This document shows positions 1-5,124 of a stretch of 6,898 nucleotides of DNA, one piece after another; position 1 is the first letter of the stretch, and every line of letters begins with the position of its first letter. The notes under the pieces are model-generated. The model was given only the letters and a program-made list of their open reading frames with translations. It searched no databases and had not been told where the DNA came from. Position numbers and translations under genes: made by a program. The stretch comes from Pseudomonas sp. (GTDB taxonomy: Bacteria; Pseudomonadota; Gammaproteobacteria; Pseudomonadales; Pseudomonadaceae), in contig JARDZH010000098.1 in NCBI GenBank assembly GCA_029240955.1, positions 1-6,898 on the forward strand. The letters are read 5' to 3'.

Positions 1-570
1 AATGGCGAGGTGCTGCCGGCCGCGCAGCAGGATGCGATTGCTCACGCGGGTTTGTTGGTCATGAACAAGTCGGAAGGTCTGGATGATCAGATCCGTTTGG
101 AGATCACTCGGCGTCTGCCGGGCCATCCTTTGGTATGGACCAGTCACGGTCAACTCTTGCTGAGCCAACTTCCCGGTTTCGCGCTTCAGACTGTTGTGGA
201 TAAATCAGCTGTGGATAAGTTGCTTGTGCCTGAGAGCGCAAGCGTATTGCCCTCAGTCTGGGCGTCGGCGGACCAACCGCTGTGCTTCAGCCAGTCTGCG
301 ACAGAGGGCTGGAGTGTCGGCTGGCGCTGGCACCCGTCGCAGCGTTTCGACTTACAGCGTTTGAAGGCATGGCTTGGAAACGAGGACTGGCTGCGCGCCA
401 AGATGGTGATTCATGGGGAGGCCGGCTGGTTTTCAGCCAACCTGGTCACACGCGGTGAGATCGAGTGGCGCACTAGCGAATGGCGTCAGGACTCGCGACT
501 GGAGTTGATCTTCAAAGCGTCCCAGAACGTTGGAGCGTTGCAGGAGCGATTTACCGCCTGTCGGCTCTGA
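1..570 (+). CDS. CobW/COG0523-family GTP-binding protein (3' part)
   Basis: This frame is open from base 1, so the gene begins left of the window; 189 residues are visible, ending at TGA 568-570. The early part holds a hydrophobic strand (AGLLVMNKSE, NKSE at 64-75) that fits the G4 guanine-recognition motif of P-loop GTPases; Walker A and the CXCC metal motif would lie upstream, outside the window. The last ~95 residues match a CobW C-terminal domain: GWSVGWRW, then FDLQRLKAWL, then LRAKMVIHGEAGWFSANLV, and SRLELIF near the end. COG0523 proteins are cytoplasmic GTPases that deliver or handle metals (zinc, cobalt, iron) for client proteins; the subfamily and metal cannot be told from this fragment. 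G4 usually ends in Asp (NKxD); here it is Glu. The gene is convergent with the DUF3301 gene, 3 bp away. Family is fairly certain, specific role unknown. Confidence 0.88.
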   Translation, partial: NGEVLPAAQQDAIAHAGLLVMNKSEGLDDQIRLEITRRLPGHPLVWTSHGQLLLSQLPGFALQTVVDKSAVDKLLVPESASVLPSVWASADQPLCFSQSATEGWSVGWRWHPSQRFDLQRLKAWLGNEDWLRAKMVIHGEAGWFSANLVTRGEIEWRTSEWRQDSRLELIFKASQNVGALQERFTACRL

Positions 571-573
571 CGA

Positions 574-966
574 TTAGTGTTTCCACTTCTGGTGCGACTG
601 GCGCCATTCATTCATCTGAATGATTTCCGCGCTGGGTGGCGGCGTTTTGATCTCGAAAGGATAGGGTGCCAGTTCAATCTGCGCCGTATGCGCGCCGAAC
701 ATGGTGATAGTGCCCGGATGGCGCTGCTCGCCAGTAACCGTGAACTCGAAGTTGTAGATACGCGCCAGCCGCTTCCGGCCTTGGGAATCGCGCATGAACG
801 TCAGGCGGCGCAAGGCAACGTTGCCGTCCAGCAGTTCAAGATCGAGCCGTGCGCAGTGTTGTTTGACCCGCTCCAGGGCTCTCTCGCGCAGGCCATGCGC
901 ATGCCACAGCCAGGCTCCGGCCGTCGCGAACAGCATCAACACGAAAATGTTTCCCAGGGTCAGCAT
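574..966 (-). CDS. DUF3301 family membrane-anchored protein
   Basis: A 130-residue protein of unknown function that I recognise as the DUF3301 type found in gamma-proteobacteria. Residues 4-21 (LGNIFVLMLFATAGAWLW) form one N-terminal membrane segment or uncleaved signal anchor. It is followed by a basic helix (RERALERVKQHCARLDLELL) and a beta-rich part with YNFEFTVTGEQRHPGTITMFG at about residues 71-91. The tail (PPPSAEIIQMNEWRQ...) is polar. I chose ATG at 964-966, not the in-frame GTG at 991-993, because a GGAG lies 9 nt before the ATG, while the GTG has no clear ribosome site and would put charged residues before the membrane segment. It is divergent from pdxY (114 bp between starts) and tail-to-tail with the CobW-type gene. 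No enzyme motif is visible. Confidence 0.85.
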   Translation of the reverse strand: MLTLGNIFVLMLFATAGAWLWHAHGLRERALERVKQHCARLDLELLDGNVALRRLTFMRDSQGRKRLARIYNFEFTVTGEQRHPGTITMFGAHTAQIELAPYPFEIKTPPPSAEIIQMNEWRQSHQKWKH

Positions 967-1034
967 GTCAGGTTGCTCCAACAAAGGAGCCACCAGCTTA
1001 ACTGCCCGGAGTGATTTCCAGCCATACTGCGCGC

Positions 1035-1042
1035 CTTATATT
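1035..1042. promoter_or_regulatory. Candidate overlapping -10 elements of divergent DUF3301/pdxY promoters
   Basis: The 114-bp divergent gap contains one AT-rich island (about 1036-1050). TATATT at 1037-1042 reads as a -10 box toward pdxY, and the same bases on the other strand give TATAAG (1040-1035) toward DUF3301. Neither has a good -35 hexamer at 16-18 bp, so these are positional guesses. If both are used, the two promoters would compete for the same bases. Confidence 0.3.
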
Positions 1043-1069
1043 TCTTATTACTGCATTTGCATCGTGTTC

Positions 1070-1073
1070 AGGA
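1070..1073 (+). promoter_or_regulatory. Ribosome binding site of pdxY
   Basis: AGGA lies 7 nt before ATG 1081. It supports the ATG at 1081 over the in-frame TTG at 1057, which would add MHRVQDLP to a protein whose family starts directly before the first beta strand. Confidence 0.7.
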
Positions 1074-1080
1074 TCTACCT

Positions 1081-1947
1081 ATGAAACGTACCCCTCACTT
1101 GCTCGCCATCCAGTCCCATGTGGTGTTCGGCCACGCTGGCAACAGTGCAGCGGTGTTCCCGGTGCAGCGTATCGGGGTCAATGTCTGGCCGCTCAATACG
1201 GTCCAGTTCTCCAATCACACGCAGTACAAGCACTGGACCGGCGAAGTCCTGGCCCCGCAGCAGATCCCGGCATTGATCGATGGCATTGCGGCGATCGGTG
1301 AGCTGGGCAACTGTGATGCCGTGTTGTCCGGCTACCTTGGCAGCGCGGCGCAGGGCAGGGCGATACTCACCGGTGTGGCGCGGATCAAGGCGGCCAATCC
1401 TGGCGCGCTGTACCTGTGCGATCCGGTCATGGGGCACCCAGAAAAGGGCTGCATCGTACCGGCCGAAGTCAGCGATTTTCTGCTGGAAGAAGCCGCGGCC
1501 GTGGCGGACTTCCTCTGCCCTAATCAGCTGGAGCTGGACAGTTTTTCCGGGCGCAAACCCGAGTCGCTGCTCGACTGCCTGGCGATGGCTCGCGCGTTGC
1601 TGAGCCGCGGCCCCAAGGCTGTCGTGGTCAAGCACCTGGACTATCCGGGTAAAGCGGCCGATGGTTTTGAGATGCTGCTGGTGACCGCCGATGCCAGTTG
1701 GCATCTGCGCCGTCCCTTGCTGGCGTTTCCGCGCCAGCCCGTCGGCGTGGGCGATCTGACGTCCGGGCTGTTCCTCGGACGCGTGCTGCTTGGCGATGAT
1801 CTGGTCGCAGCGTTCGAATACACCGCAGCGGCGGTGCATGAGGTGTTGCTGGAAACCCAGGCCTGCGGCAGCTATGAGCTGGAGTTGGTGCGCGCTCAGG
1901 ACCGCATTGCGCACCCGCGTGTGAAGTTCGAGGCAGTACGCCTGTAA
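1081..1947 (+). CDS. pdxY: Pyridoxal kinase PdxY
   Basis: A 288-residue kinase of the ribokinase/PfkB superfamily that phosphorylates pyridoxal with ATP to make pyridoxal 5'-phosphate in the vitamin B6 salvage pathway; cytoplasmic. It is collinear with E. coli PdxY as I recall that sequence: [14 protein letters not shown] (residues 11-24), [14 protein letters not shown] (36-49), VLSGYLGS (81-88), [12 protein letters not shown] (113-124) and GVGDLTSG (222-229). The last is the anion-hole motif, with Asp225 as the expected catalytic base. Cys124 fits the position of the cysteine reported to contact pyridoxal in E. coli PdxY. Length is normal for the family. The start at 1081 is set by an AGGA 7 nt upstream and by the family N-terminus. 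The gene stands alone: DUF3301 is divergent upstream and the thioesterase convergent downstream, so no B6 operon is seen. Nothing is broken. Confidence 0.96.
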   Translation: MKRTPHLLAIQSHVVFGHAGNSAAVFPVQRIGVNVWPLNTVQFSNHTQYKHWTGEVLAPQQIPALIDGIAAIGELGNCDAVLSGYLGSAAQGRAILTGVARIKAANPGALYLCDPVMGHPEKGCIVPAEVSDFLLEEAAAVADFLCPNQLELDSFSGRKPESLLDCLAMARALLSRGPKAVVVKHLDYPGKAADGFEMLLVTADASWHLRRPLLAFPRQPVGVGDLTSGLFLGRVLLGDDLVAAFEYTAAAVHEVLLETQACGSYELELVRAQDRIAHPRVKFEAVRL

Positions 1948-1967
1948 CGTCCAGAGTTACGGTGTTT

Positions 1968-1987
1968 GCGCCCGTTGAGCCGGGCGC
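1968..1987. terminator. GC-rich hairpin between convergent pdxY and thioesterase
   Basis: GCGCCCG (1968-1974) and CGGGCGC (1981-1987) form a perfect 7-bp stem with a 6-nt loop (TTGAGC). It lies in the 55-bp gap between two convergent genes and could slow RNA polymerase from both sides. Neither strand has a T-run after the stem, so it is not a classic intrinsic terminator. Confidence 0.45.
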
Positions 1988-2002
1988 TGACGCACAGAGC
2001 GC

Positions 2003-2488
2003 TTAAAGCGCCTCTTCCTTGATCTCCTGATAACGCTTTTCCAGTTCCTGACGGATCTGGCGGCGTTGCTGCGCCTGAATGTACCGACGCTTGCCATCGG
2101 CCGTTTCCGGCTCCAGCGGCGGCACGCTGGCGGGCTTGCGATTGTCGTCCACGGCAACCATTGTGAAGAAGCAGCTATTGGTGTGACGCACTGAGCGTTC
2201 ACGGATGTTTTCGGTGACGACCTTGATGCCGACTTCCATCGAGGTATTACCGGTGTAGTTCACCGATGCCAGAAATGTCACCAGCTCGCCGACATGCACA
2301 GGTTCCCGAAAGATCACCTGGTCCACCGAGAGTGTCACCACGTAGCGGCCGGCATAACGGCTGGCGCAGGCGTACGCAACTTCATCCAGATACTTGAGCA
2401 ACGTCCCGCCATGCACATTGCCAGAGAAGTTGGCCATGTCCGGGGTCATCAATACAGTCATCGACAGCTGGGCGTTTCCGGGTTCCAT
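2003..2488 (-). CDS. Acyl-CoA thioesterase, single hotdog domain (YciA/BACH-like)
   Basis: A 161-residue cytoplasmic protein of the hotdog thioesterase superfamily, which hydrolyses acyl-CoA to free acid and CoA. The motif N-V-H-G-G-T-L-L-K-Y-L-D-E (residues 24-36) gives the hotdog helix, with Asn24, His26 and Asp35 as likely active-site residues. VTLSVDQVIFREPVHVGELV (51-70) and NYTGNTSMEVGIKVVTEN (77-94) are strands typical of YciA-like enzymes, and SCFFTMVAVD (105-114) ends the fold. The C-terminal 40 residues are highly charged (GKRRYIQAQQRRQIRQELEK) and probably form a helix or coiled coil. Such enzymes act as hexamers with broad chain-length range; the substrate here is not predictable. 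ATG 2486-2488 has only a weak ribosome site, but the N-terminus (MEPGNAQLSMTVLMTPDMAN) fits the family. It is convergent with pdxY and divergent from the antiporter; TAA is at 2003-2005. Confidence 0.92.
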   Translation of the reverse strand: MEPGNAQLSMTVLMTPDMANFSGNVHGGTLLKYLDEVAYACASRYAGRYVVTLSVDQVIFREPVHVGELVTFLASVNYTGNTSMEVGIKVVTENIRERSVRHTNSCFFTMVAVDDNRKPASVPPLEPETADGKRRYIQAQQRRQIRQELEKRYQEIKEEAL

Positions 2489-2549
2489 AGCGCACTCGCA
2501 CGGTCAAGGTGGTTAACGGCGCCTCAGGCTGGCGCTCATATGGGTTCGT

Positions 2550-2555
2550 ATTGTA
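2550..2555 (-). promoter_or_regulatory. Candidate -10 element of the thioesterase gene
   Basis: Read on the minus strand this is TACAAT, 5 of 6 matches to TATAAT, about 62 bp before the ATG. The best -35 is TCGCCA at 19-bp spacing (4 of 6), which is poor, so the call is tentative. Confidence 0.3.
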
Positions 2556-2664
2556 ACGGCTGTTATCGGGACGCTGGCGACTTGATGGCCGTCACGTACG
2601 CTCCCTCGATCTGTTTCCATATATTGCACCGCCATTTTGACAGACAGCGCGGTGTTACCCTGCG

Positions 2665-2687
2665 AAAACCCGTGGATCGGGTTTTTT
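2665..2687 (+). terminator. Terminator-like hairpin in the antiporter leader
   Basis: AAAACCCG (2665-2672), loop TGGAT, CGGGTTTT (2678-2685), with six Ts at 2682-2687. This is an 8-bp stem with four A-T pairs at its base and four G-C pairs at its top. It points in the same direction as the antiporter and ends 99 bp before its start codon. It may terminate a short upstream transcript or attenuate the antiporter mRNA. On the minus strand it could work weakly toward the thioesterase (only four Ts). Confidence 0.5.
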
Positions 2688-2770
2688 CCTACATGTTTGT
2701 CAGACCTCGCGCGCCGGCTGACTTGGCGTTTTCCGCTGTCAGTGGGGCAGGAAAAGTTATCGTCATCACC

Positions 2771-2777
2771 AAAGGAG
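2771..2777 (+). promoter_or_regulatory. Ribosome binding site that fixes the antiporter GTG start
   Basis: AAAGGAG lies 9 nt before GTG 2787-2789. The frame stays open 50 codons further upstream, but nothing there looks like antiporter sequence. The nearby ATG at 2791 is out of frame. Confidence 0.8.
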
Positions 2778-2786
2778 CCGTACATC

Positions 2787-4550
2787 GTGCATGCCATCAA
2801 TTTCATTCAGGACCTGGCAGTGATCATGCTGGTGGCAGGCGTGGTGACCATTCTTTTCCATCGACTCAAGCAACCCGTGGTACTTGGCTACATCGTCGCC
2901 GGTTTCATCATCGGCCCTCACACGCCCCCGGTGGGCCTGATCCATGACGAAGACACCATCAAGACGCTCGCCGAACTCGGTGTGATCTTTCTCATGTTCT
3001 GCCTGGGGCTTGAGTTCAGCCTGCGCAAGCTGTTCAAGGTGGGCGCTACCGCTTTTATTGCGGCGTTCCTCGAAATTGCGCTGATGATATGGATCGGCTA
3101 CGAAATCGGCCAGTTCTTCGGCTGGAAAACCATGGATTCGCTATTCCTTGGGGCGATCCTGGCAATTTCGTCGACGACCATCATCGTCAAGGCACTCAAC
3201 GATCTCAAAATGAAGAACGAGCGCTTTGCCCAGCTGATCTTCGGCGTGCTGATCGTTGAAGACATTCTGGGCATCGGCATTATCGCCCTGCTGTCGGGCA
3301 TTGCGGTCAGCGGCACGGTCAGCTCGGGGGAAGTCTTCTCCACAGTCGGAAAGCTCTCGCTGTTCATGATCGTCGCGCTGGTGATCGGCATTCTGCTGGT
3401 ACCGCGTTTGCTGGCCTATGTCGCGCGCTTCGAGAGCAACGAGATGCTCCTGGTGACCGTGCTGGGCCTGTGCTTCGGTTTCTGCCTGCTGGTTGTGAAG
3501 CTCGAATACAGCATGGTGCTGGGCGCGTTCCTGATCGGCGCGATCATGGCCGAGTCTCGTCAGCTGGTGAAGATCGAGCGACTGGTCGAGCCGATTCGCG
3601 ACATGTTCAGCGCCATCTTCTTCGTGGCGATCGGGCTGATGATCGACCCGGGAATCCTGCTGGAATACGCTTGGCCGATCGCGGTGATTACGGTGGCCGT
3701 GGTGCTGGGCAAGATGCTGTCCTGCGGGCTCGGCGCGTTCATCGCGGGTAATGACGGCCGCACTTCACTGCGCGTCGGCATGGGGCTTTCGCAGATTGGC
3801 GAATTTTCCTTCATCATCGCTGCGTTGGGGATGACGCTGCAGGTCACCAGCGACTTCCTGTATCCCGTGGCCGTTGCGGTATCGGCGATCACGACGTTGC
3901 TGACGCCCTATCTCATTCGTGGGGCCGATCCGTTGTCTCACAAGCTCGCAGGCGTCATGCCGCAGCGGCTGGCGCGGGTGTTCGGCATGTATGGCGAATG
4001 GCTGCGCAGCATCCAGCCGCACGGGCAGGGCGCGGTGCTGGCGTCGATGATCCGCCGCATCCTGCTGCAGGTCGGCGTGAACCTGGCGCTGGTCATGGCA
4101 ATCTTCTTTTGCGGAAGCTACTTCGCCGAGCGCATTGGCACGTACCTGAGCGACTGGGTAGCGGATGTCGGCACGCAGAAGGCGTGGATCTGCGGCGCAG
4201 CGGTGGTGTTGTCACTGCCGTTTCTGATTGCGGCCTACCGCAAGCTCAAGGCGCTTTCGATGCTGCTGGCGGAAATGGGCGTCAAACCCGAAATGGCCGG
4301 GCGCCATACGGTTCGCGTGCGCAAGATCGTCGCGGAAGTGATTCCGCTGCTGTCGCTGCTGGTGATCTTCGTCATGCTGGCGGCCCTGTCAGCCAGTATT
4401 GTGCCGACAAGGGAGTCGTTGATAGTGATTCTGGTGGTAGCGGCGCTGATGGCCGCTCTGCTGTGGCGCTGGTTCATCCGCGTGCATACGCGGATGCAGA
4501 TCGCATTGCTGGATACGCTGGGCAACAACAGCGAATCGTCCGGGCATTGA
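2787..4550 (+). CDS. Kef/CPA2-type cation:proton antiporter without RCK domain
   Basis: A 587-residue inner-membrane protein of the monovalent cation:proton antiporter 2 family (Na+/H+ exchanger domain, residues ~8-380), likely exchanging K+ or Na+ for H+. Family signatures: HRLKQPVVLGYIVAGFIIGP (25-44), ELGVIFLMFCLGLEFS (63-78), LAISSTTIIVKAL (125-137), IVEDILGIGI (156-165) with Asp159 the likely ion-binding acid, EYSMVLGAFLIGA (240-252), FFVAIGLMIDP (278-288) and GLSQIGEFSFI (333-343). KefB/KefC/YbaL end in a cytoplasmic RCK/TrkA-N nucleotide-binding domain; I see no Rossmann GxGxxG here. The last ~200 residues instead hold about four more hydrophobic segments (near 430-445, 468-483, 517-537, 544-560). 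The GTG start is set by AAAGGAG. No KefF/KefG-type partner gene lies nearby. The exact ion is unknown, and the name kefB should not be used without proof. Confidence 0.92.
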   Translation: MHAINFIQDLAVIMLVAGVVTILFHRLKQPVVLGYIVAGFIIGPHTPPVGLIHDEDTIKTLAELGVIFLMFCLGLEFSLRKLFKVGATAFIAAFLEIALMIWIGYEIGQFFGWKTMDSLFLGAILAISSTTIIVKALNDLKMKNERFAQLIFGVLIVEDILGIGIIALLSGIAVSGTVSSGEVFSTVGKLSLFMIVALVIGILLVPRLLAYVARFESNEMLLVTVLGLCFGFCLLVVKLEYSMVLGAFLIGAIMAESRQLVKIERLVEPIRDMFSAIFFVAIGLMIDPGILLEYAWPIAVITVAVVLGKMLSCGLGAFIAGNDGRTSLRVGMGLSQIGEFSFIIAALGMTLQVTSDFLYPVAVAVSAITTLLTPYLIRGADPLSHKLAGVMPQRLARVFGMYGEWLRSIQPHGQGAVLASMIRRILLQVGVNLALVMAIFFCGSYFAERIGTYLSDWVADVGTQKAWICGAAVVLSLPFLIAAYRKLKALSMLLAEMGVKPEMAGRHTVRVRKIVAEVIPLLSLLVIFVMLAALSASIVPTRESLIVILVVAALMAALLWRWFIRVHTRMQIALLDTLGNNSESSGH

Positions 4551-4556
4551 GCCCGG
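4540..4556. terminator. Hairpin around the antiporter stop codon
   Basis: CCGGGC (4540-4545) and GCCCGG (4551-4556) form a 6-bp G-C stem with loop ATTGA, which contains the TGA stop. There is no T-run on either strand. It sits at the convergent junction with the SUKH gene and may mark or protect the 3' end rather than terminate efficiently. Confidence 0.35.
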
Positions 4557-4584
4557 CGTTATCTACGAGCCAGCGCGGGATGAC

Positions 4585-4992
4585 TCAGCTTTCCAGCCAG
4601 ACATCCCGTGCCCAGTGCCACACCGATTCCCAGTTCTCTTCGGTAACCAGTTCTTCTTCGCCGGACCACAGCACCACCGTGCCGTCTTCCTCGACGCAGT
4701 AGTAGTCTTCACCGTCCTGGCAGATCGGAATCAGCTCGCGGGGCACGCCGTCGTCCCACGCTTCGGCGGCGACATCCGGCAGGTAGGTATGCGATTGAGG
4801 GTCGGTCACGGTGACCGGCTCCAGGCTGCCGTAAACCACATCGCTGACGGTCAGCAGAAATTCTTTGAAGACAAACGGAATGTTGATGAACAGCTGTTCT
4901 TCGATTTCGACAAGCAGGTCTTCGTCTGGCAGTTCGAGAGGAACCGGGACCTTTTCGTTTGCTTCACGCAGTTGTTCGATGACTTCTTCCAC
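4585..4992 (-). CDS. SMI1/KNR4 (SUKH superfamily) protein, very acidic
   Basis: A 135-residue soluble protein that I assign to the SMI1/KNR4 (SUKH) fold. The pattern fits: an N-terminal helix with IEEQLFINIPFVFKEFLLTVSD (30-51), YGSLEPVTV (54-62), and the strand pair LIPICQDGEDYYCVEEDGTVVLW (87-109). SUKH proteins bind other proteins. Many bacterial ones are immunity proteins of polymorphic toxins, and the fungal founder Knr4/Smi1 takes part in cell-wall signalling. No toxin gene, Rhs or CDI element is near, so an immunity role is not supported here. By my count it has 35 Asp/Glu and 5 Lys/Arg, an extreme negative charge. The GTG start (4990-4992) has AAGAGGA 8 nt upstream and a good promoter further back. 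It is convergent with the antiporter (34-bp gap). Family assignment is likely; function unknown. Confidence 0.8.
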   Translation of the reverse strand: MEEVIEQLREANEKVPVPLELPDEDLLVEIEEQLFINIPFVFKEFLLTVSDVVYGSLEPVTVTDPQSHTYLPDVAAEAWDDGVPRELIPICQDGEDYYCVEEDGTVVLWSGEEELVTEENWESVWHWARDVWLES

Positions 4993-5000
4993 GACACGAA

Positions 5001-5007
5001 TCCTCTT
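5001..5007 (-). promoter_or_regulatory. Ribosome binding site of the SUKH gene
   Basis: Minus-strand AAGAGGA lies 8 nt before the GTG start at 4992, supporting this unusual start codon. Confidence 0.7.
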
Positions 5008-5021
5008 ACTTGATGGCGCGG

Positions 5022-5050
5022 GTTATACAGTAGCGTAAAGGCTTTCTCAA
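5022..5050 (-). promoter_or_regulatory. Sigma-70 promoter of the SUKH gene
   Basis: On the minus strand, TTGAGA (5050-5045, 5 of 6 to TTGACA), an exact 17-bp spacer, and TATAAC (5027-5022, 5 of 6 to TATAAT). Transcription would start near 5015, giving a leader of about 22 nt that includes the ribosome site. It lies just after the terminator of the upstream Tim44-like gene, so the SUKH gene is probably transcribed independently. Confidence 0.65.
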
Positions 5051-5075
5051 AATAACTATCCGTTCGGACAGAACG

Positions 5076-5100
5076 AAAAACCCCGGACTAGTCCGGGGTT
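5076..5100 (-). terminator. Intrinsic terminator of the Tim44-like gene
   Basis: A perfect palindrome at 5079-5100 (half-site AACCCCGGACT, centre ACTAGT) is followed on the minus strand by a T-run (TTTTT, 5080-5076). It starts 25 bp after the Tim44-like stop codon. The stem is long and GC-rich, making this the strongest terminator in the window. It insulates the SUKH promoter from read-through. Confidence 0.9.
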
Positions 5101-5124
5101 CTGAACGCGAGAACGGGTTCTGGT

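Larger units (their letters stand above)
2489..2786. other. Divergent intergenic region between thioesterase and antiporter genes
   Basis: A 298-bp stretch without a convincing gene. It holds a -10-like TACAAT on the minus strand (2555-2550) facing the thioesterase, a TATATT at 2620-2625 and an isolated TTGACA at 2637-2642 on the plus strand, a terminator-like hairpin at 2665-2687, and the antiporter ribosome site at 2771-2777. None of the -10 boxes has a good partner at normal spacing. Open frames that cross it look like extensions or shadows of the flanking genes. Confidence 0.6.

Noticed and set aside
577..1014. 145-codon plus-strand frame over the DUF3301 gene
   Set aside because: Opposite strand of a recognised family member; no ribosome site or domain pattern, only shadow-like composition.
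1075..1914. 279-codon open frame antisense to pdxY
   Set aside because: It lies almost wholly opposite an intact, well-recognised pdxY. Its translation is rich in Arg/Gln/His as expected of a GC-rich shadow frame and shows no known motif.
2637..2666. TTGACA-based sigma-70 promoter for the antiporter
   Set aside because: The -35 is perfect, but the bases 16-18 bp downstream (CTGCGA region) do not resemble a -10 box.
2637..2786. 50-codon N-terminal extension of the antiporter
   Set aside because: The added residues do not resemble the family, would be translated across a terminator-like hairpin, and the strong AAAGGAG is placed for GTG 2787.
2294..2947. 217-codon plus-strand frame across the thioesterase, the gap and the antiporter start
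   Set aside because: It overlaps two real genes on both sides, has no recognisable domain, and its His/Arg-rich sequence is typical of a shadow.
4585..4992. Toxin-immunity pair suggested by the SUKH protein
   Set aside because: No toxin, Rhs, CDI, T6SS or mobile-element sequence is present next to it; both neighbours are recognisable non-toxin genes.
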